Positions 10,372 through 19,877 of a stretch of DNA of 61,753 nt are shown here, one piece after another. The notes beneath the pieces were generated by a model. That model had not been told where the DNA came from, made no database searches, and worked only from the letters and a program-made list of their open reading frames with translations. The number at the start of each line of letters is the position of its first letter. Within the stretch, counting starts at the first letter, position 1. The DNA comes from JAAYHG01 sp012735455 (GTDB lineage: Bacteria; Bacillota; DTU030; DUMP01). Position numbers and translations under genes: made by a program. The stretch covers positions 1 through 61,753 of the forward strand of contig JBMNIX010000016.1 of the NCBI GenBank assembly GCA_050951365.1, written 5' to 3'.

Positions 10372-10830
10372 ACGGATACACCTCCAAAAGATTTGTCTAA
10401 AGAATTTCTTTGCAGCAAGTCGTCCGAGACTGCTTATAGAGATTGAGATACATCCCCTTCTCCACATCTGGTATTATCCAATAGGACTTATTTCGGCATC
10501 TTTGTCTATACTCCTTCATGCTTGCTCGCGGAAATAACCATTTTTTTGTGCTTATCTATTTCCGCCCGGGGTGTTTTTCCGGCCTAGAAACCACCTGGGT
10601 TCTCAGCCATTTCTATCATAGCATGTCTACCCCGTCAAATACGGTCGGACGTGGTCCAAAGGTGAGATTTTTTTCGCCATTAACATACATTTGTGAACTA
10701 TAGGTCAAAACAAGCGCAATAACTGCATATTGGTCTATCAAGCCGCGGTCAATGGGCATTTGGTTATAGAGAACAAGGACCAAGGTACCGCGGAATATGT
10801 CGATTGGGCCCAACTTTAGGGACAAAGTGT
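10372..10830. other. Intergenic region upstream of the giant surface-protein gene
   Basis: About 460 bp without a credible gene; the two short open frames here (10518-10703 plus, 10616-10825 minus) have no ribosome site or recognisable content. It should hold the leader and promoter of the surface-protein gene. I looked for c-di-GMP-type and other riboswitch signatures on the minus strand and could not support one. Confidence 0.5.
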
Positions 10831-10862
10831 AGAAGCCGCCCGGGTTACCCCGGGCGGCTTCT
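10831..10862. terminator. Perfect 14-bp hairpin downstream of abgT
   Basis: A 14-bp perfect inverted repeat (AGAAGCCGCCCGGG and its complement) with a 4-nt TTAC loop lies just past the restored end of the minus-strand AbgT gene. The T-tract is poor on both strands, so termination efficiency is uncertain. Confidence 0.7.
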
Positions 10863-10885
10863 CTTAGCTACTAAACTGAAGGGTT

Positions 10886-12465
10886 TTACAAGTAAATTGC
10901 CACGCCGGGTCCGAGGGGCAGTCCCAGTAGCATCCAAATAATCATGAGGATGCAAAGTACAACAAAGTAAGCGACAGAGTAAGGAATCATGAGAGAGATG
11001 TATGTGCCGATGCCCACCTCTTCTTTGTTGGGGTTGAACTGGGTCAAGAGGCCGAGGATAACCGGGATATAGGGAGAAGCGGCGAGATAATATTGGTGGA
11101 AGTATCACCGATACGGTAGGCCAGCTGGGTAAGAGCAGGTGAAAAACCAACCACAGAGAACATGGGCACGAAAATGGGGGCCAAAATAAGCCACTTGGAG
11201 GAGCCGCTGGTGATGAAGAGATTAATGAAGCAAACCACCAGCACGAACATCACCGCAAGCGGGATACCACCCAGGTTCATAGCCTGCAAGAACTCGGCGC
11301 CCTTTACTGCCAGTACGGTGGTAATGTTACTGCTATTGAAAAGATTGATAAAGAGAGCTGCCGGCAGGGCCACCACAATAAAGCCGACGATCCCCTCAAT
11401 GCCTTTGGTCATATAACGGGGAATATCTCTCTCGGACTTAATAGTGCCGGCGCCTAGGCCGTAACTGATGCCAACGAACAGGAAGAAGAAGAACAGAATG
11501 GCCATGATGCTATCGGTAAGGGGCGACTTTGGCAGGAAGGCCCCCTGATCGTTACGGAAGAAAGCACCCGCAGGTAGGGAAAGGATTAGCATGATAGCCA
11601 GCCACAGCAGAAAGCCGCCCAGTGCCCATCTGAGGCCGCGGTTTTCTTCTGGCTTCAACTCGTGCTCTTTTAGGGCACTGGCATCCAGGATATGCCCTCC
11701 CTTACCTCCACCTAGGCGGGGGGCAGTGAAACGTTCCGTAACGTACATGGTGGTGAAGGAGAGGACAAAGGTAGCCGCAATCATGAAGAACCAGTTGATC
11801 ATGGGATGTGTAGGTGCATTGATCCCCGCGCCTTCCGCCACTTGAGCAGTGATACCGGCGAGGAGAGCGTCTGTCCCGGCAATCATGAGATTAGCCGTGA
11901 ATCCGCTCCAACCGGCGGCGTAACCGGTAACCACACCTACCAGTGGATTACGCCCTAAAGCCAGGAAGAGTGAGCCGCCGATGGCTGCGGTAAACACCGA
12001 TCCGGCATCAGAAGCCAAGTTAGAGTTGACACCAACAAAAGCTAAGGCCAGGGTTACAAGTGCTGGCGGCGCCCCTAAGACCGTCTTTCTCATGATGGCG
12101 GACATGAACCCTGTTTGGTCCAGAAGGGCAATGCCAAGCATCATGGTCAAGATAAGGCCTAGCGGAGGGAATGAAACAAAGTTCTTGACAAAGTCGGCCA
12201 TAAAAGTGCGCATGGGGCCAAAGGCCATCAGGTTCTTGACAGCCACAACCACCTCTTCCGGAGGTTTACCGGCTTCAGCAGCGGGTTTAAGATAGGTGAC
12301 AGTCACTCCCGCCATAGACAACAACCAGGACAAAACCAGTGTTACAAGGGCAAGGATAACGAAAAGAGTAAAGGGATGGGGCAACTTGTTACCAATTACT
12401 TCGACCCAGTTAATAAACGCACCAAACCAACCACCGATCTCTTGACTCTGCGCTTTCCTGGACAC
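10886..12465 (-). pseudogene. abgT: AbgT-family p-aminobenzoyl-glutamate transporter, frameshifted near the C-terminus
   Basis: A multi-spanning inner-membrane transporter of the AbgT family, which imports aminobenzoyl-glutamate-type folate breakdown products or exports antifolates. A GTG start at 12465 follows GGAGGT by about 10 nt. The N-terminus (GGWFGAFINWVEVIGNKLPHP) and the late motif YRIGDTSTNIISPL are typical. After ISPL the frame ends early at 11044. Adding one base near 11077-11079 restores S-P-Y-I-P-V-I-L-G and two more helices to a stop at 10886, giving about 526 residues, normal for the family. The M20 amidohydrolase gene lies 94 bp upstream on the same strand, matching the abgAB-abgT pairing. 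The missing base may be a sequencing error or a real inactivation; the lost part is the final transmembrane region. Confidence 0.85.
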
Positions 12466-12559
12466 CTTGGCTTCTACCTCCCTTTCAATTTCTTGCTTAC
12501 CCCGTACTTTCCACTACCACCCCCCAACTGAACCTGATAAGGGCAGTAATAGCACCATA

Positions 12560-13741
12560 CTAGCCTTTTAGGTAGTTTAGTGCTGCCTGCACGAACACCT
12601 CAATGCCCACTGGCAAGGCTGCCTCATCTACGAGGAAAGCGGAGTTGTGGAGTGGGATCGTCTGCCCTCCTTCCGGCGTAGAACCCAGCAGAAAGAGTGC
12701 CCCTGGCACCCTTTCCAGGTAAAAGGCAAAGTCTTCGGCCCCCATCCAAGGGTATTCCAGCTCCACCACATTCCGGTCACCCAGGGCCTCTGTGCCTGCC
12801 TGCTTCAGGAGCGCTGCACCCTCAGGTGTGTTTACACAGGGCGGGTAGCCGTATACATACTCCACCCCGCAGGTAGCGCCGAAACCAGCAGCTACTTGGG
12901 ATGCCAAACTGGCCAGGCGTTCGGGGACAAGTTTCCTTATCTCCGGCTTGAGCGTACGGCAGGTCCCTTCAAGGACCACCTCATCGGCAATTACATTGTA
13001 ACGGTGGCCTCCCTTGACCGTACCCAAAGTTAGAACGGCAGATTCCAACGGACTTACATTACGGCTTACTATGGTCTGCAAGGCTACCACCACCTGGGAC
13101 GCCGCCACGATGGCATCCACACCTTGATGTGGCGCCGAACCATGGCAACTGCTCCCGAGCACCTTTAGAAATACCCGGTCGGATGCTGCCATCATGGGAC
13201 CGGAGCGCACTCCAATCGTACCCACGGGCAAGTCAGGCCAAACATGGAGTGCCAGAATCATGTCCACTCTGGGATTCTCCAGCACCCCGCCCTGGATCAT
13301 GAGGGGGGCCCCACCCTCAGGGTTGTTCTCTTCTGCCGGCTGGAACAAAAACTTAACTTTCCCGGCCAGATCATCCTTAAGCCTGCTTAAGACGTGAGCC
13401 ACACCTAATAAGATTGCGGTGTGAGCATCGTGCCCGCAGGCGTGCATAACCCCTTCCACTTTAGACGAATATAGACAGCCGGTGCGCTCGGGTAGAGACA
13501 GAGCGTCCATGTCTGCCCGGAGCGCCAGGGTCTTTCCTTCTCTGGCTCCACGAAGCACACCCAGTACCCCTGTCTCTCCTATCCGTTTAACCTCTAAGCC
13601 CAGGGCGGCAAGCTCCGTTTCCACAATGCCCGCGGTGCGATGTTCCTGTTTGCTTAGCTCCGGGTGTTGGTGAATATCCCAGCGCCACTCCTTAACTCGT
13701 GGCAGAATCTCGTCCACCATGCTCTTTAAAACACCAGCCAT
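12560..13741 (-). CDS. M20D-family amidohydrolase (AbgA/AbgB- or IAA-amino-acid-hydrolase-like)
   Basis: A zinc/manganese-dependent peptidase of family M20D that hydrolyses N-acyl or aminobenzoyl amino acids. Visible ligand motifs are HACGHDAHT (about residues 100-108, Cys and His), PAEE (about 140), a His in LALHVWP, and LHNSAF near the C-terminus. The dimerisation lid lies between. I prefer the ATG at 13741 over 13747: GGAGG is only 2 nt from the upstream ATG but 8 nt from this one. About 393 residues is normal. Followed after 94 bp by the AbgT transporter gene on the same strand, suggesting uptake and hydrolysis of an aminobenzoyl-glutamate-like amide. The exact substrate cannot be read from sequence. 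Confidence 0.92.
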   Translation of the reverse strand: MAGVLKSMVDEILPRVKEWRWDIHQHPELSKQEHRTAGIVETELAALGLEVKRIGETGVLGVLRGAREGKTLALRADMDALSLPERTGCLYSSKVEGVMHACGHDAHTAILLGVAHVLSRLKDDLAGKVKFLFQPAEENNPEGGAPLMIQGGVLENPRVDMILALHVWPDLPVGTIGVRSGPMMAASDRVFLKVLGSSCHGSAPHQGVDAIVAASQVVVALQTIVSRNVSPLESAVLTLGTVKGGHRYNVIADEVVLEGTCRTLKPEIRKLVPERLASLASQVAAGFGATCGVEYVYGYPPCVNTPEGAALLKQAGTEALGDRNVVELEYPWMGAEDFAFYLERVPGALFLLGSTPEGGQTIPLHNSAFLVDEAALPVGIEVFVQAALNYLKG

Positions 13742-14026
13742 CCTCATCGCCTCCCCTTTTTTTGTTGTTTAGGCCCTAGCTTGACATCAGCCAACAACTC
13801 TATGTAGATATTCGTTAGGTATTATTGAGAATCCTCCTATTTGGCCCTCAATTTCCTAAAGTTTTCCCTGGTCATTTATTGACGCTATTCCAATTCAGGC
13901 GCATTCAGGTGCCCAAAGAACAGGAGTTGCCAGTTGCGTCGGTTGGTCACAATCCCAGACTGGATGGCAAGGGACCGCACGGCCTCGCTCGGAATATATT
14001 GAGATGTAAACAGGGGGTGATCTTAA

Positions 14027-15001
14027 GTGGCAACTAAAGGAAAACTCACCCAAGGGAATAGGAGTGCCGGGATACAACCTGCTGGCATGGCCGACTTTGT
14101 CCGCAGCTTGATCCCACAAGATGCCAAGATAAACTTTATCTTCCGCACCGACGTGGATGGAGACGGATCAACTGAGGGGCTCGTAGGCTACACTGTACTT
14201 GACGCAGGAGGACACCTAGTCTCCCATGTGCTTTTGATCCGTCCCGTTGGGGAAGGTTTCATCTCTCATAAACTGCTAGCCACATCCCTTGAGCCAGACA
14301 GCCTGTACGATGCCGACGATGGATTGTATGGTACACTGGCCGCCAGCTACCTGGCCGATACTAACGGGGATGGACGTCAGGATCTTGTTGTTGGCCTGGC
14401 GGCCGGAAGGGGCCATTACTTGAAAGCCCACATTATCCGTTTTGGCGAGGAGCAACCAGCCCTGATCTGGAGTTTGGAAGAGGGCGCCTACCATGGCTCG
14501 TTAGATGTTCTGGACGTTGATGGAGATAAAGTCTCGGAAATCATCGTGGAAGGCTCCACCTGGTGTGGTGAGCAGATCCTCTCCCTGGCCGAGGCCGATC
14601 CCCATGTACGCCTGAGCACCTGCCATAAGTGGAACGGGCAAAGCTATTCCTCCTTTCCCTACCAGGTAAAGCAGCCGGAAAACGCCAGTTACAACGTGGC
14701 CGTGGCCTACCTCGGTGCTCTCTGGGAGGGAGACTACCAAACAGCCTATAATCTCACCCAATTGCCCGGATTCCTTGGCCTGAAGGGACTGGACGACAGC
14801 AGCCTCGATGCCTTCAGGGAGCACGTGGACGAACACATCATGCCGGAGCTGCTGCGTAACCTGGAGAAAGGGCGCCTGCAACCGCAAGACGTCCATCCGG
14901 CCTATTGCTTTTTTGCCGGTATTAATGACTTAATTCAGGTAAGCCTTGAACATGAACAAGGAGAACCGAAGGTAGCCTCGATACAGTTTATTCCGTTATA
15001 A
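14027..15001 (+). CDS. FG-GAP/VCBS-like repeat protein with Asp-rich calcium-type loops
   Basis: A 324-residue protein of unknown role. It contains three Asp-rich loops, DVDGDGSTE (about 42-50), DTNGDGRQD (about 108-116) and DVDGDKVSE (about 165-173), as seen in FG-GAP/VCBS beta-propeller blades and EF-hand-like calcium sites. The C-terminal third (LGALWEGDYQTAYNLTQLPG) resembles helical domains of exported Firmicutes proteins. GTG start at 14027 with GGGGGTGA about 8 nt upstream. No signal peptide or membrane segment is visible, although the loops suggest a calcium-rich location. It is monocistronic, read divergently from the M20 gene and ended by a hairpin at 15033. Confidence 0.75.
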   Translation: MATKGKLTQGNRSAGIQPAGMADFVRSLIPQDAKINFIFRTDVDGDGSTEGLVGYTVLDAGGHLVSHVLLIRPVGEGFISHKLLATSLEPDSLYDADDGLYGTLAASYLADTNGDGRQDLVVGLAAGRGHYLKAHIIRFGEEQPALIWSLEEGAYHGSLDVLDVDGDKVSEIIVEGSTWCGEQILSLAEADPHVRLSTCHKWNGQSYSSFPYQVKQPENASYNVAVAYLGALWEGDYQTAYNLTQLPGFLGLKGLDDSSLDAFREHVDEHIMPELLRNLEKGRLQPQDVHPAYCFFAGINDLIQVSLEHEQGEPKVASIQFIPL

Positions 15002-15032
15002 GAGAAGTAACAACCAGTTCTATTGAGGAGAC

Positions 15033-15061
15033 AAAAAACAGCCCGCTGGGGCTGTTTTTTT
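15033..15061 (+). terminator. Rho-independent terminator after the FG-GAP-like gene
   Basis: A 12-bp stem (AAAAAACAGCCC with its complement), GCTG loop and T-tract. The A-run on the left arm makes it usable in both directions, serving the convergent adenine deaminase gene too. Confidence 0.9.
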
Positions 15062-15086
15062 GCCGGACTAGAGGACTGCCCGGAGG

Positions 15087-16847
15087 TTAGTTTTCGAATA
15101 GCGGCACAAGCTGCTGGTTATCCACGTCTACCAGACCCTTGTCGGTTATCTTGGCTTTGGGTATCACAGGAAGAGTAAGGGTGGCTACTCTTAGCAGTGG
15201 ATCCGCTCCTTCTAGGCCCAGCTCCCGCATGGTTTCCTTCATTTTCGCAATCACCGGGGCCAATTCCTCTGCCGGACGAGTTGAAATAAGACCGGCTACA
15301 GGGAGCTCCAGCTTAGCCAGAACCTGGCCGTCATGCACGCAGACGATGCCTCCGCCACACTGCACCAGCTCCTGGGCTGCCTTGAACATGTCGGCCGCAT
15401 TGGTACCCACCACAGTCAGGTTATGGCTGTCGTGGGAGATGGTACTGGCAATGGCGCCTTTCTTCAGACCGAACCCCTTAAGGACACCGTAGCTCTGGTT
15501 GCCGGTGCGTCCATGGCGTTCAATAACCGTCACCAGATTCAGGCCGGGTACCTCGTTGTACGCCACCAAACCATCCTGCACCGGAAGGTCCTGAACCTCA
15601 AACTCCGTCCGTAGAGCCGCACCCGGCGCGTAAGATAAAATGCGTGTTTTCACCTTATCTCGTGCGTCGGCTGGCGCCTTAAGCTCAAAGTCAGCCGCGC
15701 TAAGTTCTTTGCGCAGGAACACCGTGTTCTCTTTCTCCACAGGGAAGCTCAGCTCCGGCAACTCTGCCACCAACTTGCCGCCCTGGGCCACTAGTTTGCC
15801 ATCCACAAAGACCTCGTTTACCTTGACCTTTTTCAAGTCATCTAAGAGGACAATATCTGCCACCTTACCTGGGGCGATGGCACCAAAGTCCTTAAAGCCA
15901 AGCCGGTTCGCGGCCTGCAGGGTGGCGATGCGGATGGCAATAGCCGGTGGAAGGCCTTCCTCAATGGCCCTGCGCACCACTTGGTCCATGTGGCCCTCGT
16001 GCAGCAGGTCCCCCGCCTCGCGGTCATCGGTACAAAATGTCATGTTTGGTGGGAAGGCAAGTTCTTTATAGGCCCCTACGATCTCCTTGATGTTCTTGAC
16101 AATGGAGCTTTCTTTAGCGTCTACGATCATACCGGCCCGGAGCTTCGTAAGGGTATCATCCCCCAGCATTACCTCATGGTCGGAATCCGGACCGGCGCAG
16201 AGGTAGGCTGAAAGTTCGCGCCCGCGCAGGAATGGACTATGTCCCTGGATGATGCCACCGCTTCTTCTCACCACGTCCAGGATACTGTTCATACGGGGCG
16301 ACTGGTATATCACACCATAGTAGTCCATTACCTCAGCCAGGCCCAAGACCCGGTTCCAGGAGAGCATGGTCTCAATATCTTCTGCCAAGAAATCTGCACC
16401 GGCTGTTTCCAGTCCCGGAACCGCTGGAACACAGGAAGGAGCCAAGATATATATCCTGAGGGGCAGCCCCTCACTGGAATCCACCATATACTTGACGCCG
16501 CGCAAACCGAGCACGTTTGCGATCTCGTGCGGATCAGTCAGAACGGTGGTAGTGCCGTGAGGCAAGACCACCCGCGCGAAGTTTAGGGAATTCATCATGC
16601 TGCTTTCGATATGGACGTGGGTATCGATAAAGCCCGGGATCGCCCATTTGCCCTGACCGGAGATCACGGTTTTGCCCTCCAAGGGTTCCTCGCCGGGCAC
16701 AGTGACATGGGCAATGTAGTTCCGGTAAATACCTATGTCCGCCGGGTAGATCTCGCCCGTATACACATTGACAAGCTGTACATTCTGGATAACCAGGTCC
16801 AGCGGCCGCTTGCCAAGGGCAGCCTCGATGAGCTCAGAGCGGTTCAT
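15087..16847 (-). CDS. ade: Adenine deaminase
   Basis: Hydrolyses adenine to hypoxanthine and ammonia in purine salvage. It is a metal-dependent amidohydrolase of the AdeC type: metal site GFIDTHVHIESS (about 73-84), DPHEIANVLG (about 105-114), GHSPFLRG, and TDDR in the middle; the C-terminal domain carries the adenine-deaminase-specific ISHDSHNLTVVG. About 586 residues matches the family. ATG at 16847 sits 10 nt after AAGGAGG; an in-frame TTG at 16853 is 4 nt from it and is the alternative. The gene follows the AzgA permease by about 100 bp on the same strand, forming an adenine import and deamination unit. Confidence 0.95.
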   Translation of the reverse strand: MNRSELIEAALGKRPLDLVIQNVQLVNVYTGEIYPADIGIYRNYIAHVTVPGEEPLEGKTVISGQGKWAIPGFIDTHVHIESSMMNSLNFARVVLPHGTTTVLTDPHEIANVLGLRGVKYMVDSSEGLPLRIYILAPSCVPAVPGLETAGADFLAEDIETMLSWNRVLGLAEVMDYYGVIYQSPRMNSILDVVRRSGGIIQGHSPFLRGRELSAYLCAGPDSDHEVMLGDDTLTKLRAGMIVDAKESSIVKNIKEIVGAYKELAFPPNMTFCTDDREAGDLLHEGHMDQVVRRAIEEGLPPAIAIRIATLQAANRLGFKDFGAIAPGKVADIVLLDDLKKVKVNEVFVDGKLVAQGGKLVAELPELSFPVEKENTVFLRKELSAADFELKAPADARDKVKTRILSYAPGAALRTEFEVQDLPVQDGLVAYNEVPGLNLVTVIERHGRTGNQSYGVLKGFGLKKGAIASTISHDSHNLTVVGTNAADMFKAAQELVQCGGGIVCVHDGQVLAKLELPVAGLISTRPAEELAPVIAKMKETMRELGLEGADPLLRVATLTLPVIPKAKITDKGLVDVDNQQLVPLFEN

Positions 16848-16956
16848 AGACAAGAGACCTCCTTAGTATATATAGTACGCCCACCCCCATCCGGACCTGC
16901 CCAAGAAGTAGGGGCAGGGCTAAGGAACCAGGGATGGGTGTGGGCCGCATCAGCTT

Positions 16957-18318
16957 CTAGGGCTTCATCAGGTAGAAGTAGTAGGCCAGAGGCAGGCAAA
17001 GCACGTAGAGACCCACCGGAACCTCGCGATACTTGCCGGAGAACACGTGCAGTATCACGTACGAGATTACGCCAAGAGCCATACCGTTGGCCAAGTTGAA
17101 GGTGAAGACAGTAACCACGATGGTGATAAATGCGGGCAACGACTGGGTAAAGTCGTCAAAATTGATATTCTTAACAGCTGGCATCATCAGCAAACCAATG
17201 ATCATTAGGACCGGAGCAGTAGCCGCATTGGGAATCATCAAGGCGAGCGGAGTGATAAACAGGCAGGCGAAGAAAGCCAAGGACGTAACCAGAGCAGTAA
17301 GACCTGTACGGCCGCCTGCTTCTACACCGGAAGCAGATTCCACATAGGTGGTGACAGTGGGGGTACCGAGCATGGCACCCACACAGGTGTGAATGGCATC
17401 AACCAAAAAGGGTTTCTGAATCTCCGGCAGATTGCCATCCTTGTCCAAGAGGCCGGCCTTACCGCTGACACCAAGGACAGTGCCCAGGGTGGAGAAGAAA
17501 TCGCCCATGAAGAAGGTGAAAATGGCAGGAATAAAGGCCAACTTGAGGGCACCCAAGAGGTTAAACTTAAAGGCAATAGGCGCAATGCTAGGTGGCAGAG
17601 AAAAGATCGACGAAGGAACCTGAGTAATGCCCATGGGAATACCAATCACAGTGGTAATAAGAATACCGGCCAGGAGAGCACCCCGTACACGCAGCGCCAT
17701 GAGTACGCTAATAATGAAGAAACCGATGATAGCCAGGATGGCTTCTGTTTCCCAGAAATTACCCAAAGCCAGAAGGCCTGTGGTTTCGTTGACCTTGACG
17801 AGCCCGGCGTTATTAAAGCCAAGGAGGGCAATAAACAGTCCTACCGCTGCTCCAATTGACAACTTGATGGTGGCGGGTATGGCCTTAGTGATCATCTCCC
17901 GTAAACCGCCCAGGGTAAGAAGCACAAATATCGTACCTGAAATAAGCACAATGCCTAAGGCTGTCTGCCAGTCTGTCACACCGCCCGCTACCAAAGTATA
18001 CGCAAAGAAAGCATTGGAACCCATAGCAGGAGCCAAAGCAAAGGGTCGATTTGTATATAACGCCATGTGCAGCGTGGAAAGCGCGGTGGTCAGGATCGTA
18101 GTTACCATGACTGCTTCTACCGGCATCCCGGCGGCAGCCATGATGTTTGGATGAACTGCAATAACATAGGCCATGGTCATAAAAGTTACCAGGCCAGCCA
18201 TTACCTCTGTCTTAACATCTGTATTATGGGCACTTAGCTTAAACAACCGTTCCAGTAAGGAAGCCTGGCCCGCATTCAGTGATGCCTTCTCGGCGCGTGC
18301 TACTGTGGACATATTCAC
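16957..18318 (-). CDS. AzgA-family purine permease (adenine/guanine/hypoxanthine)
   Basis: Inner-membrane proton symporter of the NCS2/AzgA family. The 453-residue sequence has the family N-terminus (TEVMAGLVTFMTMAYVIAVHP), the ALAPAMGSNAFFAYTLV segment, the FFSTLGTVLGVSGKAGLLD motif, and TPTVTTYVESASGVEAGGRTG near residue 320, all diagnostic. About 12-14 transmembrane segments. The next gene downstream is adenine deaminase, so adenine is the likely main substrate. I looked for a purine riboswitch in the leader (18319-18600, minus) but did not find the conserved core. Confidence 0.93.
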   Translation of the reverse strand: MNMSTVARAEKASLNAGQASLLERLFKLSAHNTDVKTEVMAGLVTFMTMAYVIAVHPNIMAAAGMPVEAVMVTTILTTALSTLHMALYTNRPFALAPAMGSNAFFAYTLVAGGVTDWQTALGIVLISGTIFVLLTLGGLREMITKAIPATIKLSIGAAVGLFIALLGFNNAGLVKVNETTGLLALGNFWETEAILAIIGFFIISVLMALRVRGALLAGILITTVIGIPMGITQVPSSIFSLPPSIAPIAFKFNLLGALKLAFIPAIFTFFMGDFFSTLGTVLGVSGKAGLLDKDGNLPEIQKPFLVDAIHTCVGAMLGTPTVTTYVESASGVEAGGRTGLTALVTSLAFFACLFITPLALMIPNAATAPVLMIIGLLMMPAVKNINFDDFTQSLPAFITIVVTVFTFNLANGMALGVISYVILHVFSGKYREVPVGLYVLCLPLAYYFYLMKP

Positions 18319-18549
18319 GGCTTACTCCAAGGTCATGCCGCCTTGGGTAAGCTCCCCTCCCCTCGTGGTGTGTTAGTAGAGACTTACCGTAGCCTGTCCC
18401 AACAAAGCCCCAGCGGTTCCCTCCCTCCACAGCAACTCCGAACTATGTCTTGATTTTACCTGCAATCATCGCGGAAATCAAGGGGTAATCCGAACGTTTT
18501 TCAGTTTACCTCTTGTAACTTTCGAACAAGCGCGGCAGAGATTTTTGTG

Positions 18550-18579
18550 TTGACCACAAGAGAAGGTTTCTAGTATTTT
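18550..18579 (+). promoter_or_regulatory. Candidate sigma-A promoter for the PlsY/NodB fusion gene
   Basis: TTGACC at 18550-18555 and TATTTT at 18574-18579 are separated by 18 nt, about 30 bp upstream of the start codon. Fair match to consensus only. Confidence 0.4.
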
Positions 18580-18608
18580 AGAAGAAATAAGAATACCGGA
18601 GGTAGGCC

Positions 18609-19877
18609 ATGTCCTCCTTTTTTTATATCTTCTTATGTTCCTATGCCCTAGGTTTGGTCGGGCACGACTTTATTGAAAAAAGGGAACACCACCCGGTTTG
18701 GGATTTTCTCAAAGGCATTGCTGCCCTTACTATCACCCGCATTTACCTCAACACAGGATTGGCACTCCTTGTGGCTACCGTTGGTGTAACCCTGGGACAC
18801 ACCTGGCCAGTTACCGAAAGACCCAAAGAACGAGATGCGAAAATGGTGCTCCTGGGGGCACTCACCCTCTTTTCACCCCTTTTCGCTTTAGTCGTTTTTG
18901 CAGCCATGCTAATGAGCAAGCGCCTCGCATTCAACCCTGACCATGCTATTTTGCTTCTCAGCATCATTTGGCCTTTTATCTTGCTCCTCTTCGATAAACC
19001 CGATGCCTGGATTCTAGCAGGACTGTTCATGCTTTTGATCAACCTGCTGCAAGTCCTCCCTCGCCTGCATCTCTATAGCACAGGCAGTACAGGCGCCTGG
19101 CCCGTGAAAAGAGTGTTCGTGTTGCGGACACTCACAACTTTGCTGGTAATAACGGTTGTAGTGCTCTTCTTCTTCAACCGCTATGTTTACAAGGGATACG
19201 GCATGCAGATAGACGTTATTCGGAGCGGACCTCCAGACCTGGCGTTTGTTGCCCTCACTTTCGATGATGGACCCGATCCCGTCTACACCCCTCAGATCCT
19301 TGATATCCTGAGGGACAAAGGCGTGCCCGCAACGTTTTTCTTGGTGGGGAAAAATGCTCTAAAGTACCCTGAGACAGTTCTTAGGACAATGGAAGAAGGA
19401 CACTCTATCGGCAACCACACCTACTCTCACCGAAGCCTGATCCCTCTATCCAATACAGGGGTCTACAATGAAATCATGCAGGCGGAAGAAGCAATAACGC
19501 AAATCACCGGCCAAAAACCTACCCTGTTTCGCCCACCCAGGGGTGTATGTACCGAATACACCCGCAGTCTCTTGCGCGAGCAGCGCTACACGCTTGTGCT
19601 GTGGGATGTATCTTCCCACGATTGGGAGGAGATAAGATACACGGATATCGTTAACAATGTAATGAGGAATGTAAGGCGGGGCTCCATCATTCTCTTTCAC
19701 GATAGCGGCGACCTGGTAAAGGCATATGGCGGTAACCGAAATAATACTGTGAGGGCACTGCCCATTATCATCGATCGACTTCGGGATCAAGGTTACGAGT
19801 TCCTCACCATTGATGAGATGCTGGTGCTATCCGGTCTGTCAGAAACGGAGGACGGCGGTTATTATGAGGATTACTAA
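18609..19877 (+). CDS. PlsY-like membrane domain fused to polysaccharide (NodB) deacetylase
   Basis: ATG at 18609 follows GGAGG by 7 nt. Residues 1-150 are membrane-embedded and resemble glycerol-3-phosphate acyltransferase PlsY (an LxxYALGLVGHD start and VTLGHTWPV, compare the PlsY GHxFPV segment), but the glycine-rich G3P-binding loops are degenerate, so acyltransferase activity is doubtful. A further helix spans about 172-193. From about 205 the protein is a carbohydrate esterase 4 domain: TFDDGPDPVYTP (catalytic Asp pair), HSIGNHTYSH (metal His), RPPRG, and ILFHDSG, all intact. It should remove acetyl groups from peptidoglycan or another cell-envelope glycan outside the membrane. The downstream GNAT gene overlaps its end, suggesting co-expression. 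The two-domain combination is unusual. Confidence 0.85.
   Translation: MSSFFYIFLCSYALGLVGHDFIEKREHHPVWDFLKGIAALTITRIYLNTGLALLVATVGVTLGHTWPVTERPKERDAKMVLLGALTLFSPLFALVVFAAMLMSKRLAFNPDHAILLLSIIWPFILLLFDKPDAWILAGLFMLLINLLQVLPRLHLYSTGSTGAWPVKRVFVLRTLTTLLVITVVVLFFFNRYVYKGYGMQIDVIRSGPPDLAFVALTFDDGPDPVYTPQILDILRDKGVPATFFLVGKNALKYPETVLRTMEEGHSIGNHTYSHRSLIPLSNTGVYNEIMQAEEAITQITGQKPTLFRPPRGVCTEYTRSLLREQRYTLVLWDVSSHDWEEIRYTDIVNNVMRNVRRGSIILFHDSGDLVKAYGGNRNNTVRALPIIIDRLRDQGYEFLTIDEMLVLSGLSETEDGGYYEDY

Noticed and set aside
10372..10620. c-di-GMP riboswitch in the surface-protein leader
   Set aside because: The characteristic GEMM core is not present; only generic stems.
10845..11150. Independent 101-residue minus-strand ORF at the end of abgT
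   Set aside because: It is a third frame; the real AbgT C-terminus is in a different frame (SPYIPVILG onward).
18319..18608. Possible purine riboswitch upstream of the AzgA permease gene
   Set aside because: I could not find the conserved purine-binding core or a ykkC-like core on the minus strand; only AT/GC stems of no clear type.
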